Of a stretch of DNA of 64,000 nucleotides, positions 1 to 11,045 are shown in pieces. The translations under genes were made by a program, and so were the position numbers. Position 1 is the stretch's first letter, and each line of letters opens with the position of its first letter. The stretch is taken from positions 5,372,308 through 5,436,307 of the forward strand of contig NC_085106.1 of assembly GCF_963422355.1 (NCBI RefSeq), read 5' to 3'. Below the pieces are notes generated by a model that did no database searches, had not been told where the DNA came from, and worked only from the letters and a program-made list of their open reading frames with translations. This stretch comes from Corticium candelabrum. Its lineage: Eukaryota; Porifera; Homoscleromorpha; Homosclerophorida; Plakinidae.

Positions 1-47
1 GCAAGCGAGATCGGATTTCTCTTGAATAATCCTACCAGTCCGTAACT

Positions 48-581
48 TTGAAGAGTACGAGGTGTTGTCCAGAATGGGGAGTCTACCAGGAGAGATTAGG
101 ACAGTTATTCGTCGCAAACAGAATTGCATATGAAGATGTACACAGCAAGCATGCAATATTGCTAAATTCTTGCGGAAAGGCAACATGCCATCTGATTTGT
201 AGCCTTGTAGCACCCCCAAAAAAACCACTTTATGAGAAGCGGCAAAGCACAATAGCCCGAAACCCACAGTGATGGTACAACGATACTTATTCAACACCCG
301 TTCACCATAACCAGGTGAGGAAGTGGCAAAGTTTGTCGCTAAGTTACGAGAGATTTCAGAACACTGAGTTTGGGGACAGGCTGGACAAACATCTGCGCGA
401 CCAACTTGTGGTTGGAATAGCAGATGAATGTGTGAAGCAAAGGTTATTCATGGACACAGCACTCATGTTTCAGAAAGCAATGGATATTGCACGTGGCATG
501 AAAACCGCAAGAAAAAACGTGGAAGCAGTTCACAGCACTGTACCCCAAACTATGAGAGGCGAGAATACAAGTGGCCCATAA
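48..581 (+). pseudogene. gypsy-1 gag remnant (capsid part)
   Basis: This is the broken Gag capsid region of a Ty3/gypsy-type retrotransposon (gypsy-1). Two short frames (48-272 and 315-581) line up in order with the better preserved Gag of gypsy-2 downstream: the pattern E-W..Y.ERL.Q.FVAN near the start, and later FGDRL-D..LRDQLVVGIAD followed by an F.KA.D.A motif. The frames are separated by stops and a frameshift. The 5' LTR and primer binding site of this copy lie outside the window. Gag would normally form the cytoplasmic virus-like particle; this copy cannot. Confidence 0.7.
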
Positions 582-906
582 AGTCACAGTGAGAAAGGGG
601 GAATCTGGAAAGTTGGGAAAGACACCCTGTTACAGATGTGGCAGCACCAGACATTCGGCAGGAAAGTTTCATTTCAAGGACAGTGAATGCCACTCATGCT
701 GGGGGAGAGGGCACATTGCAAAGATGTGTTACTTTAAGAGAAAAGAAAAACAGGCAAGCAGGATCGCCATGAAAAAGAGACTACACAATACACAGAAAGT
801 AGAGAAAGACAGCAACCAAGGAGTCAGAATCAGAGAAAGAGGAAGCATATTATGTGAATCACACGACAAAGAGATCAAAGAAATAGACCCCTCACAGTTC
901 AGATAG
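571..906 (+). pseudogene. gypsy-1 Gag nucleocapsid, two zinc knuckles
   Basis: This 111-codon frame carries two CCHC-like knuckles, CYRCGSTRHSAGKFHFKDSEC and then CHSCWGRGHIAKMC, in the same arrangement as in gypsy-2. Zinc knuckles of this kind bind element RNA during packaging. The first knuckle has an odd residue at the last cysteine spacing, which suggests decay. The stretch after the knuckles is basic (many K and R). It follows the capsid remnant in another frame and leads into a protease remnant. Confidence 0.7.
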
Positions 907-920
907 TGGTGGAAGGTCGA

Positions 921-1170
921 TGACTAGATATAGAGTTGGATACTGGGGCATCAGTGACCCTTATTTCGGAAAAGACCTACAGTACCACAACAATGGCCAA
1001 ATGGAAGAAAACCAGCTCTGAACTGACACGAACGAGGCTACATACCTACAGACGAGGTGATCCCACTGTTGGAAGAGCTAGAAGTCAAATTGAAATCAGG
1101 TCAAGAAAATGAAGAGGTTACCCTACCGCTCTTGGTGGTAAAAAGGGAAGGTGTCAGTATACTAGGATGA
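921..1170 (+). pseudogene. gypsy-1 aspartic protease remnant
   Basis: Around 930-965 the sequence reads ELDTGASVTLIS, the retropepsin active-site motif (D-T-G-A) followed by a hydrophobic strand. It sits between the Gag knuckles and the polymerase, as expected. A downstream G-R-D-like end is replaced by a stop near 1166. Frames change several times, so the protease is dead. The identification rests on the active-site motif, gene order and similarity to the gypsy-2 copy at 6425-6727. Confidence 0.65.
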
Positions 1171-1176
1171 GACTGG

Positions 1177-1449
1177 TTGCAGGAAATCAACCTGGAATGG
1201 AAAGAGATTTTCAAAATATCATCTACTGGAATAGATCAAGTATTGAGGAGACACAAGAATCTTCTTGAACAGGGGCTGGGAACTTATAAAGGACCAGAAG
1301 CAAAAACCGTAGCTGCAGCAGTTAGCCCCAGGTTTTGCAAGGCCAGAAGCATACCATACGCTTTGCGAGAATGGGTCGAGGATCAGCTGAAACGACAAGA
1401 ATCTGACAGCATTGTCACCCCAGTGCAGGATACAAGGATTCGTGGTTAG
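1177..1449 (+). pseudogene. gypsy-1 reverse transcriptase, N-terminal end
   Basis: This 90-codon frame matches the region just before the RT fingers of gypsy-2. The end pattern (FCKARSIPYALREWVEDQL, then a D-S-I-V-T-P-V stretch) corresponds to the element's conserved P-Y-A-L-R...I-I-E-P-...-I-V-P-V segment. The match stops near 1440. RT homology resumes only at about 3900, so about 2.45 kb of unrelated DNA separates the two halves. Confidence 0.6.
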
Positions 1450-2721
1450 ACAGACATCCATGAAAAGTTATCGGACATTCTAATTTTGGCTTGCAGCTGT
1501 GGCAGATGTAGTATCAATTTGTCTTTTCCCCTATTAATAAATCTAAATATTTATTAATATAAACTATAAATGCATATTTCATAAAAGTGACGGTAAAAAT
1601 TATGTGTGTGACAAAGCACAAAACGTTTGTACATGTGTTTTGCAGTTGCTTCTTTCATGTACACATCATGTACCTAAGTGTATGAACAAAATGTTAATAC
1701 CATCTAAAGCTGAGCACTTGGCAGTGTAGTGCAAGAAGGAAAAGAGAGACAGTGCATCTTACTAGGTGAATATGTTAGTAGGATAGTGTATCTGATCATG
1801 AACCCAATAGCTTGCTAAAGTACACATGAGAAAATAGTGCAATTGTAAGCAGATACTTACTATGGTTTTACAATGCCTTGTAAAGTGAGTTCTAAAGTAG
1901 TAAAGGCAACAGAACTAAAACTACGACTTAGACAATTCAGAATCTGAGTAATCAGGATCTTCAATAAAGCATGCGTCCCACTCTTGTAGTGCACAACTTG
2001 GTTCATTTTCTCTGACACAGAATCATTAACTCTGAAAAAGTAGTAGCGTACTCTATTAGGCATAGCTACTCTCCCCTTGAACTCAGAAGTGAGCAGTGAG
2101 AATTGGCCTATCAGGTGGTCTATCCTGTATGGTCTTTAGTGCACAATCATAACTATCACCTACTCCATGTAGATCAAAAAGTAAATACAACGCCCCATTT
2201 GAGCTCAGTAACGAGATAATGTGTACTTCACCCCTTAGTCTTTGATAGACGATTGTCTTTTTCTAGTGTCTTGTAGTAGGTAGTACTATCATGGAACTGT
2301 AACAAAATGAAATGGCAAAATGTGCGATTTCTAATGATACTAAAAACACAGTAGGACAACCAGATGGTGAAACTAGAGCGGATTTTCGGATAGAGCAACG
2401 TTTGTTATCCAGGTTAGTTACAGGTATTTCTTGCACCTATGTAGCGTTAGTTAATTAAGCCACATTTAGAATATGCCAAGGGTTGAGAGTTGCAAGTATA
2501 GTCGAGTTGTATTACTGGAACAAGACACGTACATAATGCTACCACGCATTGCATTAGAGATCAAACTGGCCGGCCTTGCTGCCTAGCCAGATGCGCCAAC
2601 CATTGGGTAAGTATGGTTGAACATGACCATGATTTGGTCGGACAAATGTCTGATGACCGACCGTTATATCCTGCACTGTACTCAGGCTGAATGGGTGACA
2701 CCTATACTTCCGAAAATAAGA

Positions 2722-2983
2722 AAACAAAGTAGGGATGGCTGCATACTTTAAGCTAGTGCTTGAAGAAATAAGGGTCAAAACTTTCGCAGACAAGTACTCA
2801 TACTTTTACACCCTACTTCGCTTCTATCCAAGCAGCCACCTTGAAAGCAAACACAAGTGAAGTAGGGATTAATTGCAGGAGATTGATTTCAGATGTAAAG
2901 TATGAGTACTTGTCTGCGAAAGTTTCGACCCTTATTTCTTCAAGGACTAACTTAAAGTACACGGCCATCCCTACTTTGTTTTT
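2722..2983. repeat. Foldback/MITE-like inverted repeat
   Basis: Two arms of about 85 bp (2722-2806 and 2897-2983) are near-perfect reverse complements and begin AAACAAAGTAGGGATGGC. About 90 bp of unique sequence separates them. The mismatches are single bases (for example gctgcat versus ccgtgta). No clear target duplication is visible. This could be a MITE or a local inverted duplication. Confidence 0.75.
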
Positions 2984-3043
2984 ATTTATTACATAAATAT
3001 TTTTGTATTCTTGTTCCTGTGCATATTGAAAAAACAAATGCAT

Positions 3044-3300
3044 TGTTACAACTCATAGAATATTTGAGAATTAATTGCTTAGACTGCTATGTCAATGCTG
3101 CTACTCTAATACTATATACAGAAGTAACGTTTCATTAGTACCAGGCAATGCTATAACATTAATAGTACGCAAGCTAATTTATGACAAAGAAACACTGTTA
3201 CAACTCATAGGATATTTGACAATTGTTTAGACTGCTACGTTAGTGCTGCTACTCTATACTGAAGTAAAAGTTCATTAGTACCTGGCAATGTAAGTCCCAC
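3044..3300. repeat. Tandem duplication, period about 152 bp
   Basis: The sequence from TGTTACAACTCATAG (3044) through a segment ending CAGGCAATG recurs from about 3196. Both copies share the order: tgttacaactcatag, gcttagactgct / tgtttagactgct, tgctgctactct, cattagtacc. Small indels separate the copies. Confidence 0.7.
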
Positions 3301-3899
3301 TCAGCCAGCTCCTCCACTTTTTGACTTCCATATATCACAAGCTAATTTGATTACCGTATTACCTCACAATTTACGGCATGCCGATAGTCATAAGACGGGG
3401 ATGCTGGTATTGACCAGGTACGTACGAGATCCCCGGTATGTATGAAGAATTGCTATCAATGCTACTATTAGCATGTCTGAGGAAGCAATTGCATGCAGAA
3501 CTGTGTAAACTCCCTCAGAATAAGAGCATGCCGTTATAACCCGGGATATAACGGCAGTCCGCTAAACCCCGCTAGGAAATGGCAAGATCTTGTGAGTGGC
3601 TTCGAGAAGGGCGAAAATCCCACGAAACTGGCAAGTTGGCATGTGCATTCAACTCTTTGTCACACGCAGAGAAAGGCATGGTAAATGGCATGTCAAATTT
3701 CACAGTAAAATGTCGTCTTAACATCGTCCAAACGTGCTAGCACCAAAGGGATAGCCAAAGATCATGGCTCCTGCGTAGCCAAGCAAGATGATATAAAAAT
3801 TGTGGTATTTTATTAAAGTATTTCAGAGCTATGCTGTCCCAAAGTGAAAATCTGGATTAACATTAACTACTGTTGCCATCCACGCATAAAGAGTGCTTG

Positions 3900-5030
3900 T
3901 GCACTCCTAGATAACAAAGCCAAACAAATCAATCAGGATCTGTGAAGACTTCAAACAGACCACCAATAGAGCAGCCCGGTGTGATACCCACCAATTCTGA
4001 GCGTAGAAGACTTATTGGCAACCCTTTCAGGGGGAAGTAATTCTCAAAGCTGACTTAAATCAAGCATATAATCAAGTAACACTGGATAACGCTTCCAGGA
4101 AATATGCAACCACCAAAACCCCAAGAGAACTTTACGAGTACACTCAATTGTCATTCAGTATCGTATCAGCTCCGAGTATACTCCAGAGAATACTGGAAGG
4201 AGTGCTAAAGGAAATACCACAAACAACCAACAACTTGAATGATATTCTAGTAGCAACACAGTCACAGCAGACTGGAAGAGGCGGGTTTCTGATTGAAGAC
4301 GAAGAAGTGCACCTTTATGACCAGGTCAGTCACCTAGTTGGGTACTGCATTGAAGAACAAGGACTGCGTCTGGATCCCATCTAGGTCAAATCGGTGAAGG
4401 AAGTGCCGGATCCAAATGATGTGACAAAACTCCAAAAGCTTTCTGGGCTTAATCAACTACTATAACCGATTCATGCCTAATCTTTCCAACATCTTAGCAC
4501 CCTTATATCAGTTAGTTCGCAAGGGGGCGAAATGGAAATGGAATGAGAAGCAGAGCAAGGCCTTTGAAGAAGCAAAGCGGCAGTTGATATCCACGAGAGT
4601 ATTGGCTCACTATGATCCGGTCAAGCACCTGGTGTTGGCTTGTGATGCCTCACCATATGGTTTGGGAAGTGTATTATCACACAAGATGGAGGCTGAGAGC
4701 AAGCGCCAATTGCAATCGCCTCACGCTCACAAAATGACTCAGAGAGAAATAGAGTGACAAAGAGGGTTTAGCCCTGGTATTTGGTATTCAAAAGTTCACA
4801 AGTATATTTTCAGGAGGAACATCACTTTGCACACAGATCACAAACCACTGTTGGGCATGCTCAAGGCAGAGAAAGGTACTATTCCAGCCACGGCATCATC
4901 AAGGATGCAGCATTATGCATTGAAATTGGCAGGATACCAGTATGATCTGCAATACCGAGAAGGGTCCAAACACAGCAACACAGATGCGTTGAGCCACTTA
5001 CCGATACCGACCACCAGTATAAATACCTGA
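3900..5030 (+). pseudogene. gypsy-1 RT palm and RNase H remnant
   Basis: RT homology resumes at about 3930 with RICEDF, then LKADLNQAYNQV (motif A region), FSIVSAPSILQRIL (motif B) and NLNDILVA at 4230-4260, where the catalytic Y/F-x-D-D should be and one aspartate has become N. After a frameshift come the connection domain (4473-4757) with LACDASPYGLGSVLSH and the RNase H motif HTDHKPLLGML at 4830-4862. At least four stops or frameshifts interrupt it. In gypsy elements this polyprotein part copies RNA into DNA and degrades the RNA. Confidence 0.75.
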
Positions 5031-5373
5031 GAAATCATTTTAATCACAAAACAATTGGACGCTTCACCAGTTACAGCCAAACAGATACCTAACATAACAT
5101 CTTGCGATCCCTGTTTTTTTCAGGTATGACACTGGATACTAACAGGCTGACGACACCAGTCGCCCAGGAGACAGGAGGACTCTGGTTTGCAGGTCTGACA
5201 AGGGGAACTAACGGTACAGCAAGGATGCATATTGTGGGGACATCTCGTGGTGATACCCCAGCTCCTAGAAACACTAATGGAGGGCATCCTAGAGTCTGTC
5301 GAACCAAAGCCCCTTGCTAGGAGTTTTCTGTGGTGGCCGAGAGTGGACACAGCCATAAAAGTAATGACCAAGG
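5031..5373 (+). pseudogene. gypsy-1 integrase, zinc-finger half
   Basis: Frame-shifted pieces of the integrase HHCC region are visible: a GHPRV segment near 5282 and SFLWWPRVDTAIKVMTK at 5325-5373. This matches the histidine half of the zinc finger in gypsy-2 (WWPELD). The sequence stops at the 5' LTR of gypsy-2, and the cysteine half of the same finger continues at 9888 on the far side of the insertion. Confidence 0.65.
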
Positions 5374-5521
5374 TGTAGTATATACATCTGGGGAAATTGC
5401 GTTGTGTGAGTCCAGTCATTTGATCGCCATTTAGGACTAGCCAGTCATTCTTGAAATAGATTGCCTTGAGTAAACAGTAAGACCAGTTGAGCACGTACTA
5501 AGGACGCAGTTACTTGTGACA
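5374..5521 (+). repeat. gypsy-2 5' LTR
   Basis: This is a 148 bp LTR beginning TGTAGTATATACATCTGG and ending TTACTTGTGACA. It matches the 147 bp sequence at 9741-9887 with only a handful of differences, so gypsy-2 is fairly young. It is flanked on the left by AAGG (5370-5373), repeated at 9888-9891 as a 4 bp target-site duplication. The LTR is short for a gypsy element. Short LTRs with a TG...CA border are known in Mag-type gypsies. Confidence 0.93.
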
Positions 5522-5523
5522 TC

Positions 5524-5541
5524 TGGCGACGAGCGATGGCA
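5524..5541 (+). promoter_or_regulatory. gypsy-2 candidate primer binding site
   Basis: TGGCGACGAGCGATGGCA begins two bases after the 5' LTR. TGG complements the CCA end of a tRNA, as gypsy primer sites do. The tRNA species cannot be named from this window. Confidence 0.6.
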
Positions 5542-6403
5542 GGAGTATTATGACAAATAGCGGAGTTCGACGAATCAAAGGAGGAATGGCTACTTTATGC
5601 AGAAAGGTTAGAACAATACTTCGTAGCGAATGGCGTAGACGACGCGGCTAGACAAAGAGCTATTCTATTAAGCGTGATTGGAGCTCGTACTTATCGAACT
5701 CTACGAAGTCTAGTAACTCCGCTGAAGCCTAAAGTGAAGTCAGTCAACAAAATACTATAGACGGTGACAAAACATCTTGACCCAAGCCGTAATAGTACAA
5801 CGATTTAGATTTAACAGTCGATCGCGTCAGGAAGGTGAGTCGGTCGCTAAATTCACGGCAGAACTGCAGCGAATCAGTGAACACTGCGAATTCGGGGTGG
5901 TGCTTAGTGATATGCTACGAGACAGACTAGTCGTAGGTATAATGAATGACCGTATACAGCAACGGCTGTTGGCAGAAAAAGAGCTGACATTCAAGAGGGC
6001 ATATGACTTAGCGATTGCACACGAAACAGCTGAAAAGAATACCACAGAGTTACAGCAGAAGGAAGCAAGTAGTGCGCCTGGCAACACAGAAGGAGAGTCC
6101 ATACACCAGTTACAGAAACAGTCTGTACACCAGTTACAGAGGCAACGAGTACCCAAAGCAGGTAACAGGCCGACTGACAAGATATCCGGGTGTTGTTATC
6201 GCTGTGGTAAACAGGGACACAAACAGTTCGAGTGCTGGTTCAAGGATGTCAAATGTTTTGGTTGCGGCAAAATTGGGCATGCGAAGGTTGTTTGTCGCAC
6301 AGTGAGAAAAATGGCTCAGAAAGGGGACAGTGGTAGAAGTACATACAAAATTGGCTATGAGGAGGTGCAGTCAGATACAAATGAGAATGAGGAGGTTCAG
6401 TAG
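5536..6403 (+). pseudogene. gypsy-2 gag (capsid and nucleocapsid)
   Basis: Gag starts at the ATG at 5536, close behind the primer site. An in-frame stop occurs after five codons, another near 5759, and a frameshift leads into the long frame 5777-6403. The capsid part has FDESKEEWLLYAERLEQYF and later LRDRLVVGIMNDRIQQRLL. Two zinc knuckles follow (CYRCGKQGHKQFEC and CFGCGKIGHAKVVC, about 6190-6300). In between are three short direct repeats of an IHQLQ/VHQLQ unit (6100-6150). Gag coats and packages the element RNA. This copy needs at least two repairs to be functional, so it is a pseudogene. Confidence 0.85.
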
Positions 6404-6424
6404 CTTAATGGCAATATTCACGCG

Positions 6425-6727
6425 TTGTACAAAGGAAAGGAGAAGCCTATGAAGACAACGTTGACCGTACAAGGACAGCCACTCGAGATGGAAATAGACA
6501 CGGGAGCGAGTGTCAGTATTGTCAGCAAAACAACATGGAAGTCAGTCTGGAAGAAAGGTGAAGCACCATTGAAGGTTACAAAGAAGACGCTGAAGACATA
6601 TACTGGTGAGCCGGTACCTGTATGTGGAAAGTTGGAAGTGTGGGTAGACACTCCGGATGGACGCCGACTGTCTCTCCCGCTTGTGGTAGTGGCAGGCTCT
6701 GGCCCAAGTTTATTGGGAAGAGACTAG
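6425..6727 (+). pseudogene. gypsy-2 aspartic protease
   Basis: This 100-codon frame shows the retropepsin active site IDTGASVSIVS near residues 25-35 and the C-terminal hydrophobic-plus-G motif PLVVVAGSGPSLLGRD. It follows Gag in a different frame. The protease cuts the Gag-Pol polyprotein. Both key motifs are intact, but the frame ends in a stop right after GRD, where the polyprotein should continue into RT. Confidence 0.85.
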
Positions 6728-6766
6728 ATTCGACAAGTACAAATTGATTGGGAAAGAGTTCATCTT

Positions 6767-8110
6767 TTGGAGGCAAACCATTGCCAAGGAAAAGTGGAAG
6801 GGTTATTGTTATTACACAGTGAAGTGTTCAGTGATATGCTAGGCAGATTGCAAGGTGTAAAAGTGAAATTGCCTGTGACAGAAACGACGAGTCCCAAGTT
6901 TTACCGACCAAGACAAAGTACCGTATGCTTTGAGAGAGAAGATAGAGGAAGAATTGTTCGATCTCACAAAAGCCGGAATTATTGAGCCAATTCACTTTTC
7001 GGAGTAGGCGGCTCCCATAGTTCCAGTTTTGAAAACAATGGAAAGGTCAGAATCTGTGGAGACTATCGGTTGACAGTGAATCAAGTGTCAAAATGCAATA
7101 CTTATCCCATTCCACGCATTAAAGACTTGTTTGCTCGAATATCAGGAGGACAAAAGTTTGCAACTCTGGATCTGGATGGAGCATATCAACTGCTTGTACT
7201 TGATGAGGAATCACGTAAGTATGTAGTCATCAATACCCACCAAGGATTATTTCAGTATAATAGACTACCGTTTGGTGTTTCATCTGCTCCCGGTATCTTT
7301 CAAAGGACGATGGAAACTCTGTTGCAAGCAATTCCAGGAGTAGTGGTCTACGTAGATGACATACTAATAACAGAAAGAAACGAACAAGAGCATTTGTCTA
7401 ACTTAGATAAAGTATTGACAAAATTGGAAGAGGCCGGACTAAGGCTGAATAAAGACAAATGCCGGTTCATGGAAGCTGAAGTAGTGTATTTGGGACATGT
7501 CATTGACAGGACAGGTTTACATCCGGACAAGGGACGAATCCAGGCAATTACGGAAGCACCCAGACCACAAAACGTTACAGAATTAAAAGCGTACCTAGGA
7601 TTGCTATCTTATTATGGCAAATTCTTACAGAATTTATCAACAGTTCTAGCTCCACTACATAGATTGTTACGAAAAGGAGTAAAGTGGAATTGGTCATGTG
7701 AACAAGAACGAGCTTATCGACAATCAAAACAACTGTTAGTGTCAGCCAAAGTGTTAGCACATTTCGATCCACAACAAGAGTCCGTCGTAACTTGTGATGC
7801 TTCGTCGTATGGTTTAGGTGCTGTATTGGCTCAGAGTGGGAAGGACGGCAAAGAACACCCAGTAGCATTTGCATCGAGAACATTGATGAAAGCGGAGAGG
7901 AATTATGCACAGGTGGAAAGAGAAGCATTGGCAGTAATTTTTGGTCTACAAAGGTTTCACCAATATCTATTTGGTAGAGAGTTTGTGCTAGTGTCAGACC
8001 ATAAACCACTGGTAGGATTGTTTGGGGAAAATGAGCCTCTCCCGCCAATGGCATCAGCGAGAATTCATCGATGGGCCATGATCCTATCAGGTTACAGTTA
8101 TAAGTTGTGA
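6767..8110 (+). pseudogene. gypsy-2 reverse transcriptase and RNase H
   Basis: The RT lead-in (6767-6985) is frame-shifted from the main 346-codon frame at 7070-8110. Visible motifs in order are: FATLDLDGAYQLL (motif A), NRLPFGVSSAPGIFQ (motif B), YVDD at 7349-7360 (catalytic), and LGLLSYYGKFL (connection). RNase H shows TCDASSYGLGAVLAQ, YAQVEREALAVIFGLQRF and SDHKPLVGLFG. The frame ends at a stop at 8108, with homology continuing (YKPG..IGNADACSR). Domain order and motifs place it in Ty3/gypsy; overall similarity suggests a Mag-like lineage. Confidence 0.9.
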
Positions 8111-8135
8111 TACAAACCAGGCCGGAACATCGGTA

Positions 8136-9667
8136 ATGCAGATGCCTGCAGTCGATTATCCTTACAGCTACCATCAACAACTGAGGAAGAACAACCAGAG
8201 ACAATTCAATTTTTACAGCAACTGGAATCGTCACCAGTATTGGCAAGAGATGTTAGAAGATGGACAAAACAAGACCCTATACTGTCTAGGGTACAATATT
8301 ATGTTCACCATGGTTGGCCTAATAAACCACTAATCGAAGCGTTAACTCCTTACTGGTGAAGCGCAAGTGAATTATCTAGAGAAGAGGGATGCGTATTATG
8401 GGGGTACAAGGTGATTGCACCACCACAGGGCAACAACGAGTTTTGGAAGAGTTATATGCAGGTCATCCTGGTGTGGCGCGGTGAAAGGGTTATCCAGAAC
8501 GATAGTCTGGTGGCCAGAACTGGATGGGGACATCGAACGCAAGGTCCAAGGTTGTTCTAGTTGTCAAGAAACAAGGAATGCACCACCAAAAGCTCCATTG
8601 CATCCCTGGTCTTGGCCTCATCAGCCGTGGATGAGGGTGCACGTGGACTACGCTGGACCCTTGCTAGGAAATATGTTTCTTGTACTCATTGACGCGCACT
8701 CGAAGTGGATGGAAGTAGAACCTGTAGAATCAGCAACGACGAAAACTACGGTAGAAAAGTTAAGAAAAAAATTTTCTCAACTCATGGAATTCCTAAAAAA
8801 CTGGTATCAGACAATGGATCAGTATTCACCAGTCAAGAGTTTACCAATTTTGTAAAGTCGAATGGAATAGACCACATTAAAACAGCACCGTATCATCCAT
8901 CAAGTAATGGGCTGGCGGAAAGAGCAGTACAGGTATTGAAGAAAGGACTGTCCCTAGCAAAACAAGGAACCTTGTCATATCGCTTGACACAAGTGTTGTT
9001 CAGCTACCGGATTACACCGCATTCCATGACAGGAATATCACCTGCGGAATTATTAATGGGTCGCAAATTACAGTCACGGTTAGATTTGTTACACCCCAAC
9101 TTGGAGCAAACAGTACACAAAAAGCAATGGCAACAGAAACAATTCTACAAGGGTAACCGGAATAGTATGATAGACCTTTACAACGGGGTGAGAGTCTACG
9201 TGCGCAACTACAACAGAGGTCGTCCTTGGGTAGCTGGTGTGGTTCAGTCCAAAAACAGGCCCCCATCATACACTATCAAACTGGATGATGGGAGGGTAGT
9301 CAAACAACATTTAGATCAGATTCGGAAAACTTTAGAATCGGAAAGACATGAAGGAGGTGAAGCAGAAGACCTACTGGCGGAACCAATACATCCAAGGGAT
9401 AACCCATGTTCAAGAGCAATGGTACCGGTATCGCCGGGAAGACCCGAAGAGTGGGCTGTTGCACCAGACTTACCAGAACAAGATGGAGTTGACAAACAAA
9501 TGGAACAGGACGCCATGGTATCATCGCCGGAGATCAGTACAGGACCAGAAAACTTAGAGACATACGTGGAACCAACTACAGCATCAAAGCTAGGTGCCAG
9601 CAAAGGAGCGACTCCAAGCCACCGTTCCAGCAGAAGGAGAAAGGCACCTGACAGACTGAATTTTTAG
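8136..9667 (+). pseudogene. gypsy-2 integrase
   Basis: The integrase is spread over frames 8136-8333, 8415-8855 and 8705-9667. The HHCC finger (GHPGV..., then WWPELDGDIERKV and CSSCQET) is split by a frameshift near 8475. The catalytic core shows VDYAGPLLGN (first Asp), VSDNGSVFTSQEF (second Asp, after a frameshift in an A-rich run near 8765) and NGLAERAVQVLKKGL (Glu). The tail has SPAELLMGRKLQSRLDLLHP. No chromodomain is visible. Integrase would insert the cDNA; the two frameshifts make this copy inactive. Confidence 0.88.
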
Positions 9668-9726
9668 TAGATAAGACTATTGAGTTGTACGATATCTCTC
9701 TTAATTGTTAATATCAGTGACACAGT

Positions 9727-9740
9727 CGGAGGGAGAAGGA
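9727..9740 (+). promoter_or_regulatory. gypsy-2 polypurine tract
   Basis: A purine run, CGGAGGGAGAAGGA, lies immediately before the TG of the 3' LTR. This is the expected place and composition for the plus-strand primer. Confidence 0.8.
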
Positions 9741-9887
9741 TGTAGTATATACATCTGGGAAATTGCATTGTGTGAGTCCAGTCATTTGATCGGCATTTAG
9801 GACTAGCCAGTCGTTCTTGAAATAGATCGCCTTGAGTAAACAGTAAGACCAGTTGAGTGCGTACTAAGGACACAGTTACTTGTGACA
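9741..9887 (+). repeat. gypsy-2 3' LTR
   Basis: This 147 bp copy of the LTR at 5374-5521 has one G fewer in the early G run. It ends TGTGACA and is followed by AAGG, the same four bases that precede the 5' LTR. Confidence 0.93.
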
Positions 9888-9891
9888 AAGG

Positions 9892-10865
9892 CATGCCCGG
9901 CATGTCAAGAAACAAGAAAGTCACCAACGAGAGCCCCATTGCAACCCTCGGAATGGCCACAAAATGGCTCCATATCTATTATGCAGGGCCGTTCCCCTGA
10001 GGATGGCCACAAAAGCCGTAGATACGACTCCATATTGATGCCATGTCGTTCATAGGAAAAGATGTTTTTAGTTAATTTATCAATGCCATGTCCAAATGGA
10101 TGGATGTACACATAGTCAGCACAGCCACCAGCCAAGCCACAATCGATAAGATAGAGCCTCAATAGCCATACATAGAATTCCAGAGTGGACTGTCTTGGAT
10201 AACGTCAGTTGTTTACTAGTGCAGAGTTTAAATCGTTTTGCATGGCTAATGGAAACATTCATACATATTCATCATTCATCACTCATACTGGCAGAGCGAG
10301 GAGTACAGACATTTAAGGAGGGGATGAAGAAAATAAAGAGAGGAACGTTAGAAGAAAGGCTGCAAAGGTCTTGATGCCCTACCAAAACATGCTACACACC
10401 ACAACGAGAGTGACACTGGCAGAGCTGCTGTTAGGACGGAGACCAAAAACGTTGCTGCACCACATCCGCCCCGATCTCTCAGATGGTTAGCGGCTAGAAT
10501 TGAAAGCCAACAAGGACCTCTGTCTCTGCTGCCGACTACCAACAGGACAACTAATGAGACGACCTCAAGACCATATTCGCACCTGACTACTAGCGAACAG
10601 TGATCAGACATCAAGAGCACAGAACCAACTCCAACGGGAAGGAGAACCAGATTTGGAAGATGCCGGAAAAGAGCCCTACAAAGCAACAGAACAGAACAAG
10701 GTTGACTAAGAGACGGAGGCTGAAATGACAGAATGCGGAGATGCCTACAACTCCAAGAGCTGGAAACGACAGTGAAGTGGGTGTACGCCGTTCGCAATGT
10801 GTAAGGAAGCCACCTGAAATACCAAACTTATAACATTTGTTCGTTTTGTTTAGCTTAGTTATGGT
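9892..10865 (+). pseudogene. gypsy-1 integrase, core and tail remnant
   Basis: Directly after gypsy-2 the broken gypsy-1 integrase continues. A C-P-A-C-Q-E-T cysteine pair completes the zinc finger begun before 5373, MSKWMDVHIVSTATS (about 10085-10130) is the strand after the first catalytic Asp, and TTTRVTLAELLLGRRPKTLLHH (about 10399-10465) is the C-terminal G-R motif. Multiple stops and frameshifts are present, and the second catalytic Asp and the Glu are not recognisable. Confidence 0.65.
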
Positions 10866-11040
10866 AAGGGGAGGAATGCAGTAGTTAGCGGGGTTATTAA
10901 GGAAACTTCAGGGTGACGTAGGTGAAGTGGTGTGTTGTACATGTAGCAAAGCAGAGTGGTAGATATACTACAGGCACACTAGGTGGCAAGCTGTCTCCAT
11001 CCTCTCCTACCTTGTACCTGCTATTATTTTTTGGCTCGTG
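10866..11040 (+). repeat. gypsy-1 polypurine tract and probable 3' LTR start
   Basis: AAGGGGAGGAA (10866-10876) is a polypurine tract, and TGCAGTAGTTAGC that follows would be the LTR start. The 3' border is not defined because the matching 5' LTR is outside the window. The end coordinate is a guess. Confidence 0.4.
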
Positions 11041-11045
11041 TGAAA

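Larger units (their letters stand above)
1450..3900. other. Non-coding block splitting gypsy-1 RT
   Basis: This AT-rich block interrupts the gypsy-1 reverse transcriptase. I see no credible gene in it. It contains a foldback at 2722-2983 and a tandem duplication at 3044-3300. The ends are blurred, and I could not find a target-site duplication or LTRs, so I infer insertion from the split RT homology rather than from element ends. Confidence 0.5.
5370..9891 (+). mobile_element. Ty3/gypsy retrotransposon gypsy-2, nested in gypsy-1
   Basis: This LTR retrotransposon is complete in outline (LTR, primer site, gag, protease, RT, RNase H, integrase, purine tract, LTR) and is bounded by AAGG duplications. 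The host sequence on both sides is gypsy-1 integrase, so this is a retrotransposon inside a retrotransposon. The coding frames are interrupted several times although the LTRs remain very similar. Confidence 0.93.

Noticed and set aside
5089..5494. Overlapping minus-strand frames over the gypsy-1/gypsy-2 junction
   Set aside because: They are shadows of the plus-strand integrase remnant and LTR, with no motif of their own.
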